A stretch of 7,426 nt of DNA from contig CAJWOB010000118.1 in assembly GCA_913043885.1 (NCBI GenBank), forward strand, positions 1 through 7,426, in the 5' to 3' direction. The notes below the pieces were generated by a model. It made no database searches. It saw only the letters and a program-made list of their open reading frames with translations, and was not told the origin of the DNA. Positions 1 through 6,340 of this stretch are shown here, one piece after another. This DNA comes from an uncultured Spirochaetaceae bacterium. GTDB lineage: Bacteria > Spirochaetota > Spirochaetia > SZUA-6 > Bin103. Positions within the stretch are counted from its first letter, which is position 1; every line of letters starts with the position of its first letter. The position numbers and the translations under genes are program-made.

Positions 1-1293
1 TTCGCCGGCGCGCAGACCCCGGCGCTCATTGCCGCCCTCAACCTCGCAGCCCAGGCTGAGAGCGACGCCGCGCGTCTGCGTAGCGACGCCGACCGCCTGC
101 TGACACAGGCCGAAGAGCTCGATTTCCAGGCGCTGCGGTTCCGGCGCGAAGGCGAGCGCCTGATGGGGCGTGCGGAGCAGGAGATTGCCAGACGGGCATT
201 CACCGCGGCCCGCGACACCATTCGCGATGCCAGCGACGCACTGCTGGAGTCCCTGGCGTTCCAGGAAGACGAGGAGGTGCGGGTGCTGCTGGATCAGCGG
301 CTGACGGCGCTCGCCGCCCAGATCAACGACGCCGAGAATAGGGATGTGGTGGTGGAGGTGCGCAACCTGATCAATGCCGGGCGCGAACTCTACAACGAAG
401 GGCAGTTTACCGGAGCAGAGGGCGTCCTGGTCAGCGCGGAGGACCGCTGGAACGACACCAACGCAACGGAGAACGAGGAGATCAGCAACTGGCTCAACAT
501 CGTGCGGTCCGCGCTTGCGGTGCGTTCCGGCCGAGAGCTGCTGCCCGACGACCCGCTCTTTACGGCCATGACTCAGAACCTGAGCTTCGCGGCGCAGAAC
601 TACGATACCGGCATCGACCTGCTCGGCGAGAATCGCAGCCGCGACGCAATCGACGCCTTTTCGAGGGCCGAAGGATTCCTCGACAGGGTGCGCCTGACCT
701 TTCCCTACAACAGCAACGCCCGCGTGCTGAGCCTGCGCATAAGCCAGGTAACCGACCCGGAGGGATTCGCCGACCGCCTGCAGACGTTGTTCCGGGAGGC
801 GGTGGCGCTCAACGACCAGCAGGAGGCGTACGCGCAGTTGAAGACGATCGAGGAGCTGCAGCCCGCCTACCCCGGGCTCGCCAACGCGATCCTTGAGCTC
901 GAGTACGCGTTGCAGATTCGCGTACGCCCACCCGACCCGGTGGTGATTGCACGTGCCAACCAGCTGGTGGCCGAGGCGCAGGCTATCGTCGATCGCGGCG
1001 ACCGCGATGCGTTCGACACCGCGGTGGCGCGGCTGAACGAGGCGATTCGACTAGACCCCAACAACGCCACGGCGATAGCGCTGAAGGATGAGTTGCAGAC
1101 CTTCACCGGAGGCGGCGCGCGGGTGGTGCTGAGTAGCGATACGCTAGAGCTGTTCCGTCGTGCCGAGCAGCTGTTTGTCGAACGCCGCCTCCTTGAGGCG
1201 CGCCGCATCGTGCAGCAACTGCTCCAGGACGAAGCGAACGCCGGCTATCGGCCACTACAGGACCTGAAGGAGCGCATCGATCGGAACCTCTAG
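1..1293 (+). CDS. TPR-like helical-repeat protein, 5' end outside window
   Basis: The frame is open from base 1 to the TAG at 1291-1293, giving 430 visible residues, so the true start lies upstream. The first in-frame ATG (163) is probably internal, because the sequence before it reads as the same Ala/Glu/Arg-rich helical protein. The first ~110 visible residues look like long amphipathic or coiled-coil helices. After that come degenerate tetratricopeptide-like helix pairs at about residues 122-151, 197-230, 261-294, 314-358 (the clearest, with LNEAIRLDPNNATAIAL) and 382-420. No enzyme motif is visible. TPR proteins usually serve as binding scaffolds; the partner here is unknown. The gene sits 19 bases before the large receptor-phosphatase gene on the same strand, so co-transcription and a shared envelope or signalling role are likely. 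Whether it is exported cannot be judged without the N-terminus. The TPR-like reading is fairly secure; the function is not assigned. Confidence 0.85.
   Translation, partial: FAGAQTPALIAALNLAAQAESDAARLRSDADRLLTQAEELDFQALRFRREGERLMGRAEQEIARRAFTAARDTIRDASDALLESLAFQEDEEVRVLLDQRLTALAAQINDAENRDVVVEVRNLINAGRELYNEGQFTGAEGVLVSAEDRWNDTNATENEEISNWLNIVRSALAVRSGRELLPDDPLFTAMTQNLSFAAQNYDTGIDLLGENRSRDAIDAFSRAEGFLDRVRLTFPYNSNARVLSLRISQVTDPEGFADRLQTLFREAVALNDQQEAYAQLKTIEELQPAYPGLANAILELEYALQIRVRPPDPVVIARANQLVAEAQAIVDRGDRDAFDTAVARLNEAIRLDPNNATAIALKDELQTFTGGGARVVLSSDTLELFRRAEQLFVERRLLEARRIVQQLLQDEANAGYRPLQDLKERIDRNL
1267..1282 (+). promoter_or_regulatory. Candidate Shine-Dalgarno (AAGGAG) and non-canonical ATC start for the phosphatase gene
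   Basis: AAGGAG at 1267-1272 lies 7 bases before an ATC at 1280-1282 that is in frame with the large gene; that frame opens only after a TGA at 1265-1267. Starting here adds 11 residues, GTSSKLRSAA after the initiator, and creates a textbook 25-residue signal peptide: a basic n-region (Lys, Arg), a hydrophobic core, and a cleavage site after LSA. The GTG at 1313 has no clear ribosome binding site and leaves an export signal of only 14 residues with no positive charge. ATC initiation is rare in bacteria, and the same bases also encode Lys-Glu-Arg of the upstream gene, so the match could be chance. Confidence 0.35.
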
Positions 1294-1312
1294 CAAGCTC
1301 CGGTCGGCTGCT

Positions 1313-4300
1313 GTGGTGCTGACGCTCTGCGTCGCTTGCGGCCAGTTGTCCGCTCAGACGCTGTTCTGGGAGCAGCCGAGTCTGCTCGCCGGTGAGCCGG
1401 CGAGCTTTCTGGAAGCGGGGCGCAGTGGCATCGCCAGCGTGGTGAGCTGGCAGGAGTATGACGACGACACCGCCGAGGTCTACGTCTCGATGGCGAGCCG
1501 GGTGGCGGGCGGCGAATGGATCGCCGAGCGGCGCGTGTTGGGGCCCTTTGCGGCCAGTGAGCAGCGCGTCTCGGTGCATTCGTTGGCAGTACGCGACGCA
1601 GAGGCAATTGTCGCGGTACTTGCCGGAGAGCAGGAGGTCCGCGTGTTCGGCGTGTCGGTCGCCGTGGTTCCCTTCGCCCCCACCGAGCTGGACACCGTTC
1701 GCCTGCAGGCGCCAAGCGTTGCGCCGCGATTTTCCACCGCCAGCGACGGGACCCTGCTGCTGTTCGTCGTCCAGGATGTCGGTGACTTCCAGACGATCTT
1801 CGTCACTCGCTCGGCGGATGGCAGCCGCTGGCAAGGCGAGCCGCTGTTGGTGTCCGAGCCGGACCTGTCGCTGACGTTCTCTCCCACCCACGCCGTCCAT
1901 GGCGGGCGCGACTACGTCGCCTTTCAGTCACAGACGGTCGGCGAAGAGACACAGCGGCAGGAGCTGTTTCTGAAAGCGAGCGACGACGGCGGCCGCACGT
2001 GGGGTAGGGCGCAGTCGCTGGCCTTTACCGAAACGCGCGCTGGCCGTGAGCGTGCGGTTACCGACTTCAGCAACGAGCGCCCCATTCTCGCATCGCTCGA
2101 CACCGGTCTCGGGTTGGTGTGGGAGCGGCAGTTCCATACCTCGCCGTCGCAGATCTACTTCGCGCTGCTGGGCCCCGACGGCTCCTATCAACTGGCGCCA
2201 GAGCAGGTCAACGATGCCGGCGCCGCGGCCCGCTTCCCGTTGCTGTTCGAGCTCCGCGGGCGCGTGTTCGTCCTGTTCTTCGACAACCGGCGCGGCACCG
2301 ACCAGCTGGTGTTGGCAGAGCATCGGCGCGGCAGCTGGAGCAACCGCGTCGTTACCGATACCGCCGCCGGCAGCCGGTTCGGATATCCGTTGGTGCACGC
2401 CGACGGTGCGCCCGATATCGAGCTGGTGTGGGAGAGCGGCGCCCGGCCGGCAACGACGGTGCAGAGCATGGTGCCCGATAGCCGGGTGGATCCGCCGAAC
2501 GTCTTTGCCGCCAACTTCCAGGCTGAGTTGGCGTCCAACATCAGCCGCCCGCTGCTACGGTGGGTGGCGCCGGAAGACGCTTCCGACATCGCCGGCTTCG
2601 GCTACACCTGGGGGCAGTCGCCTGATCTGACCGTTCCCCGGGAGATCACGCTGTTGTTCGACGACAACGACGTCACCCTCGAGGCACCGGAGGATGGCGA
2701 CTGGTTCTTCCGCCTCGCGGTAGCCGACCGTGCAGGTAACTGGGCCGAAGCCGATCCGGTGCGCTTCGTGCGCGACACGGTGCCGCCCGCTGCTGTCACC
2801 TTCCTGCCCCCAGAGCTGGACGCCGACGCGTTTCTCTCGTCCAACACCTTCAGTGTCGAATGGCTTGCCAACGACGACGACGTGGCCGGGTACGCGTACC
2901 GCTTCACTCCCCTCAGCGTCGATCCCGATGCACAGGGGTTTGCCGAGCGCGTTCCGCCGCCGGCCGACAGGGTCGACCTGGCCGCGCCGCTGCTGACCTT
3001 CAACAACATCGACGATGGTCTGTGGGGAGTGAGCGTCATGGCACGGGATGAGGCCGGCAACTTCGGACCTACCAGCGACTTGCTGCTCCGCCTCAACAAG
3101 TACATTCCGGTCACCTTCATCACAAACGTGAGCGCCCAGACGGATGAGCTCGGCAATACGGTGTTGACCGTGGTCGGCCGGGGCTTTGCCGAGGGCGGCC
3201 TGGTCGATGCGGTGGTGATCGATCGCGATGGGCGAGAGCCGTTCGACTATCAGCTCACCGGGCCGGATGCGTTCGTCGTCGCCAACGACCGCCGTCTGGT
3301 CGACGTGCAGGTGCGGGACGTCGAGCCAGCCGACTACCGCATCGGCGTTATCCACCCAACGCGGGGCACCCACTTCGCACGTCCCGTGTTGACGTTCGAG
3401 CAACAGGGAACGGTGAAGTTCGGCGACTTCAGGGTCGCCGATGGACCGGTCGGCGCGGTCCGTCTGGTTCAGGCGCTAGTGCAGGCTGACCGAGCGCTGC
3501 TGTGGCTGCTGGTCGTCATGCTCGCCATCGGGGCGCTGGCCGCCAGCCGTCGGCTGGTGCTGGTGGTAGCGGAGGGTCGCGCGCTGCAGCGCGATGTCCG
3601 GCTGCTGGTCGCGCGCCAGCTGCCGATCGGCCAGCTGGCCGGAGCAGCGGAGAGGGTAAGGGTAATGAAGCAACTGAAACGGAAGGGACTGGGGCTGCGT
3701 ATCAAGTACACGCTGCTGATCGTGGTGCTGGTGATCTTGGTGGTGTTCATCGTCGCCATCCCCCTCGGCGTTTCTATGATCGAGATCCAACGCGACACGC
3801 TGGCCACCGGACTCCAGCAGCGCGCCGAAGTCCAGCTCGGCAGCCTGGCGCGCAGCGCCGGCACCACCATCCAGGCTAACGATCGCCTTACCACCAGCTC
3901 GGTTCCGGCACAGGTGGCCGACATGGAGGAGGCGCTGTTTGCGACCATCACCGGACCATTCAATCTCGATCGTGAAGCACCGCCGGACGGGCGCGGCGTC
4001 GACTACGTGTGGGCCAGCAACGACCCCGATATCGCCACGAAGCTGCCGGGCGAGTTTCGAATCGCAACGCTGAAGATCCAGGACGAGATAGCGCCGCTGG
4101 TCGCCGAGCTTGCCACCGAGCTCCAGGAGCGGGCCGACGATGCCATCACCGCAAAGGCCAGGGAGGTCGACGAGCTCCGCGAGGAGTTCCTGGCCAAGAT
4201 CGATTCGCCCGACGAGGAGGATCAGGAGCGCGTGGCGCTGATCTCCACCGCCACCTCACAGCTGAACCTGGAGATCGACACCGAGCTGTCCCGCATCGGC

Positions 4301-5980
4301 AACGTGGTGGCGAGCGTGCCGCAGTTCACCCCGGATGAGATCCTGCCAAACTACACCTTCTACCGGCCCATCGTCTTTCGCGTCCGAGACACCTACGACT
4401 ACGTGCACGGCTTCGTCCGGCTCGGTGTCTCTACCGAGCGCATCCTCAGCGAGATCGATGCGGCGGTGGAGCTGCTGATTACCCGCACCGGCCAGGTGGC
4501 GCTGGGTGCCGTGGTGCTGGGCATCCTCGGCGCCTTGCTGCTGACCTCGATCACCATCACGCCGATCCGCAAGCTGGCCCGTGGCGTCGCTACCATTCGG
4601 GACACCGAGGACAAGGAGCAGCTCGGCGACCATGTGGTGGCGGTCCGCACCCGTGACGAGATCGGCCAACTGGCCGAGACGGTCAACGAGATGACGCAGG
4701 CGCTGGTGGTGGCAGCCAAGGCCAGCAAGGACCTCACCGTTGGTGCCGCCATCCAGAAGCAGTTCATCCCGTTGGAGACCGCCAGCGACGGTGGCAAGGG
4801 CAACATCGGCGGCGAGAGCAACCCGCAACTGGAGCTGTTTGGCTTCTTCGAAGGCGCCAAGACCGTTTCTGGCGACTACTTCGAGTACAAGCGGCTCGAC
4901 AGCAAGCACATTGCCATCATCAAGTGCGACATCGCCGGCAAGGGGGTGCCGGCGGCGCTGATCATGGTGCAGGTGGCGACGATCTTCCACGGCTTCTTTC
5001 GCAATTGGACGTTGCAGAGCCCCGGCATGCACGTGGACACGTTGTGTTATGAGATAAACGACATGCTCGAGGAGCGGGGATTCAAGGGCCGCTTCGCCGC
5101 GTTGACGGTAGGCATCCTGGACGAGGAGACCGGACGCGGCGTGATGTGTAACGCCGGCGACAACCTGTTGCACGTGTACCGCCGCGCGGAAGCGCAGATG
5201 GTGGTGGAGACGATGCCAGAAGCGCCGGCGGCGGGGGTGTTCCCGTCGATGCTGGTGGAGATGCAGACCGGCTTCAAACAGATTCCGTGGATCGTGAACC
5301 CCGGCGACATCGTCCTGCTGTTCACTGACGGCTTGGAGGAGGCGCAACGCAAGTTCCGCGACGCCCAGTTCTCGTTCATCACCCACGACCCGGAGGCTCC
5401 GGATGAGTCGATTCGCAACCAGGCGCTCATCCAGCAGCTCGAGTCGGGGGCGGAGTTCGAGGAGCTCGGCGTCCCCCGTATTCAGGCGATCGTCAACGCC
5501 GTCATGTCCCGCGGCAGCTTCGATCTGGAGCGGTACCACAATCCGGTCGAGGGTGAGGTGCTGACCTTCGACTTCTCGTCCTGCAGCGGTGGTGCGGAGG
5601 AGGCGGTGGCAGGCCTCATCGCCGTGGAGAAGGTGTTTCGGTTACTCCCCGACCCATCGGCCGGCGCCGACGACGTGGTAGAGGTGCACCGGTGGGTGGA
5701 TGCCTTCCTCCGCGACCATTTCACGCAATACGCGGTCTACTTCGCTCACCCACTGGAGGTAGACGAAGCAGCCGACCGACTTCGCTTCAGCCATCTCCGC
5801 GAGGACGAGCAGTACGACGATCTGACCGTGTTGGCCCTGCACAAACGGATACCGGAGGCCGCGGCGCCCACTGAGGAGCGGCCGGCACCGACGGCAGTGG
5901 CCGCCACAGCGGGCGCTGGGCCGGCCGCCGGTGCTGGCGCCGGCGACGGCAGCGCGGCCGGCGCGGACTCGAGTAGCTAG
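1313..5980 (+). CDS. Multi-domain transmembrane receptor with HAMP and SpoIIE/RsbU-type PP2C phosphatase
   Basis: A GTG start at 1313 gives 1555 residues, far longer than usual RsbU-type phosphatases; an earlier ATC at 1280 may be the true start. Domains in order: signal peptide (about 1-14, cleavage after LSA); sialidase-like beta-propeller (about 17-390) with an Asp-box at 223-230 (SDDGGRTW) and a degenerate one at 167-173; two Ig/FN3-like domains (about 396-495 and 496-600); a possible IPT/TIG-like domain (about 601-697); TM1 728-745; a basic cytoplasmic linker; TM2 799-821; an extracytoplasmic sensor region about 822-1058 with charged helices at 915-995; TM3 1059-1081; HAMP about 1082-1134 (P1084, DEIG at 1115-1118); PP2C about 1145-1512. 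Expected metal-binding acidic residues are present: D1188 in GDYF, D1206 in DIAGKG, D1339 in TDG, and D1502/D1503. By family knowledge the enzyme removes phosphate from Ser/Thr, typically on STAS-domain anti-anti-sigma proteins; the substrate here is unknown. An Ala/Gly/Pro-rich tail follows. The phosphatase and HAMP calls are strong, the propeller good, and the IPT call weak. Confidence 0.93.
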   Translation: MVLTLCVACGQLSAQTLFWEQPSLLAGEPASFLEAGRSGIASVVSWQEYDDDTAEVYVSMASRVAGGEWIAERRVLGPFAASEQRVSVHSLAVRDAEAIVAVLAGEQEVRVFGVSVAVVPFAPTELDTVRLQAPSVAPRFSTASDGTLLLFVVQDVGDFQTIFVTRSADGSRWQGEPLLVSEPDLSLTFSPTHAVHGGRDYVAFQSQTVGEETQRQELFLKASDDGGRTWGRAQSLAFTETRAGRERAVTDFSNERPILASLDTGLGLVWERQFHTSPSQIYFALLGPDGSYQLAPEQVNDAGAAARFPLLFELRGRVFVLFFDNRRGTDQLVLAEHRRGSWSNRVVTDTAAGSRFGYPLVHADGAPDIELVWESGARPATTVQSMVPDSRVDPPNVFAANFQAELASNISRPLLRWVAPEDASDIAGFGYTWGQSPDLTVPREITLLFDDNDVTLEAPEDGDWFFRLAVADRAGNWAEADPVRFVRDTVPPAAVTFLPPELDADAFLSSNTFSVEWLANDDDVAGYAYRFTPLSVDPDAQGFAERVPPPADRVDLAAPLLTFNNIDDGLWGVSVMARDEAGNFGPTSDLLLRLNKYIPVTFITNVSAQTDELGNTVLTVVGRGFAEGGLVDAVVIDRDGREPFDYQLTGPDAFVVANDRRLVDVQVRDVEPADYRIGVIHPTRGTHFARPVLTFEQQGTVKFGDFRVADGPVGAVRLVQALVQADRALLWLLVVMLAIGALAASRRLVLVVAEGRALQRDVRLLVARQLPIGQLAGAAERVRVMKQLKRKGLGLRIKYTLLIVVLVILVVFIVAIPLGVSMIEIQRDTLATGLQQRAEVQLGSLARSAGTTIQANDRLTTSSVPAQVADMEEALFATITGPFNLDREAPPDGRGVDYVWASNDPDIATKLPGEFRIATLKIQDEIAPLVAELATELQERADDAITAKAREVDELREEFLAKIDSPDEEDQERVALISTATSQLNLEIDTELSRIGNVVASVPQFTPDEILPNYTFYRPIVFRVRDTYDYVHGFVRLGVSTERILSEIDAAVELLITRTGQVALGAVVLGILGALLLTSITITPIRKLARGVATIRDTEDKEQLGDHVVAVRTRDEIGQLAETVNEMTQALVVAAKASKDLTVGAAIQKQFIPLETASDGGKGNIGGESNPQLELFGFFEGAKTVSGDYFEYKRLDSKHIAIIKCDIAGKGVPAALIMVQVATIFHGFFRNWTLQSPGMHVDTLCYEINDMLEERGFKGRFAALTVGILDEETGRGVMCNAGDNLLHVYRRAEAQMVVETMPEAPAAGVFPSMLVEMQTGFKQIPWIVNPGDIVLLFTDGLEEAQRKFRDAQFSFITHDPEAPDESIRNQALIQQLESGAEFEELGVPRIQAIVNAVMSRGSFDLERYHNPVEGEVLTFDFSSCSGGAEEAVAGLIAVEKVFRLLPDPSAGADDVVEVHRWVDAFLRDHFTQYAVYFAHPLEVDEAADRLRFSHLREDEQYDDLTVLALHKRIPEAAAPTEERPAPTAVAATAGAGPAAGAGAGDGSAAGADSSS
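1361..2482 (+). other. Region encoding the sialidase-like (BNR/Asp-box) beta-propeller
   Basis: Residues about 17-390 of the large protein consist of repeated beta-rich blocks of roughly 50-60 residues with recurring patterns such as hydrophobic strand, turn with DG, aromatic. The Asp-box SDDGGRTW at residues 223-230 (bases 1979-2002) fits the S-x-D-x-G-x-T-W consensus; a shorter variant, SADGSRW, is at 167-173 (1811-1831). Asp-boxes mark beta-propellers of the sialidase type but also occur in non-enzymatic binding proteins. I did not identify a sialidase catalytic set (Arg triad, Tyr/Glu pair), so a binding role is more likely than hydrolysis. Confidence 0.7.
2498..3403 (+). other. Region encoding tandem Ig/FN3-like domains and a possible IPT-like domain
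   Basis: Two related modules follow the propeller. Each ends in a similar strand pair: RLAVADRAGNWAEADPV (residues 467-483) and VSVMARDEAGNFGPTSDL (573-590), with the shared core D-x-A-G-N-aromatic seen in many bacterial extracellular Ig-like repeats. The first closes with the linker DTVPP. The third module (about 601-697) starts with a strand leading to VVGRGFAEGG, which resembles the G-x-G-F turn of IPT/TIG domains. These probably act as a stalk linking the propeller to TM1 or as extra binding domains. Confidence 0.6.
3649..3667 (+). promoter_or_regulatory. Possible internal ribosome binding site and ATG start inside the phosphatase gene
   Basis: An in-frame ATG at 3665-3667 (residue 785) is preceded by purine-rich GGAGAGGGTAAGGG at 3649-3662, with GAGG about 9 bases upstream of the ATG. 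The protein from here would begin MKQLKRKGLGLRIKYTLL, a basic n-region followed by TM2, as in an ordinary stand-alone HAMP/SpoIIE sensor phosphatase of about 771 residues. This may be a relic of a gene fusion or an active second start. The sequence alone does not show that it is used. Confidence 0.3.
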
Positions 5981-5982
5981 CG

Positions 5983-6324
5983 GTGGCGCGCCGGCGGGGC
6001 GCCCGCGAAGAAGGCCTCGCGCCGCCGCAGTTCTTCTGCGAGACCTGTGGGGCGGAGGTGCCGCTCGACGTCGACAACTGCCCCTCCTGCGGCTCGACCT
6101 TTACCTCGGTCAAATGCCCGCGCTGTCACCACGAGGGCCCATCCAACACGTTTGCGGTCGGTTGCCCATCTTGTGGGCTCACGCCGCCCGGCTTCACCGC
6201 ACCGCGGCCCGCGCCACAGATTCGTAGCGCCTCGCTCGCTCCGCGTCGGCCACCGTCGTTATGGCTGATCGCAGCGCTCAGTGCGGTGCTAGTGGGGCTG
6301 GTGATGCTGTTGCTGGGCGTCTAG
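5983..6324 (+). CDS. Small double zinc-ribbon protein with C-terminal membrane anchor
   Basis: This 113-residue protein starts with GTG two bases after the stop of the phosphatase gene. An in-frame TAG at 5974-5976 rules out an earlier start, although the ribosome binding site is weak, suggesting translational coupling. Two zinc-ribbon knuckle pairs are visible: Cys 19/22 with 33/36 (CETC and CPSC) and Cys 45/48 with 61/64 (CPRC and CPSC). A Pro/Arg-rich linker (about 67-91) leads to one hydrophobic segment at 93-111, and the chain ends two residues later. With no signal peptide and an Arg-rich N-terminus, the likely topology is tail-anchored in the inner membrane with the zinc ribbons in the cytoplasm, on the same side as the neighbouring phosphatase domain. 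Such ribbons commonly mediate protein or nucleic acid contacts. A partnership with the phosphatase is inferred only from gene order. Confidence 0.85.
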   Translation: MARRRGAREEGLAPPQFFCETCGAEVPLDVDNCPSCGSTFTSVKCPRCHHEGPSNTFAVGCPSCGLTPPGFTAPRPAPQIRSASLAPRRPPSLWLIAALSAVLVGLVMLLLGV

Positions 6325-6340
6325 CCCCCAGGGGGAGCTA
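6322..6340. terminator. Short inverted repeat spanning both convergent stop codons; possible weak bidirectional terminator
   Basis: TAGCCCC at 6322-6328 can pair with GGGAGCTA at 6333-6340, with one bulged A at 6336 and a four-base loop (CAGG). The arms contain the TAG stop of the zinc-ribbon gene and the TAG stop of the opposite-strand gene. It lies exactly where transcription from both sides should end. No T-run follows on either strand, so it is not a standard intrinsic terminator; factor-dependent termination or mere stop-codon symmetry is also possible. Confidence 0.3.

Noticed and set aside
1313..1354. Lipoprotein signal with Cys at residue 9 (LCVAC) of the large protein
   Set aside because: The position three before the Cys is itself Cys rather than Leu/Val/Ile, and a good signal peptidase I site (LSA before QT) follows. 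The lipobox is only marginal, though loose lipoboxes are known in spirochaetes.
1103..1900. 265-residue reverse-strand open frame spanning the junction of the first two genes
   Set aside because: It runs across the end of one well-supported gene and the start of another, with low-complexity Arg/His/Ala content typical of antisense frames.
1361..2482. Functional sialidase enzyme
   Set aside because: Asp-box repeats are present, but I could not identify the catalytic Arg triad and Tyr/Glu residues, so only the fold is supported.
2555..3403. 282-residue reverse-strand open frame opposite the Ig-like region
   Set aside because: Shadow of the forward gene's codon bias; no domain or membrane pattern, and the forward frame has clear Ig-like modules.
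4256..5539. 427-residue open frame on the reverse strand inside the phosphatase gene
   Set aside because: It lies opposite strongly conserved HAMP/PP2C coding sequence, its His/Arg/Leu-heavy composition fits an antisense shadow in GC-rich DNA, and it has no recognisable domain.
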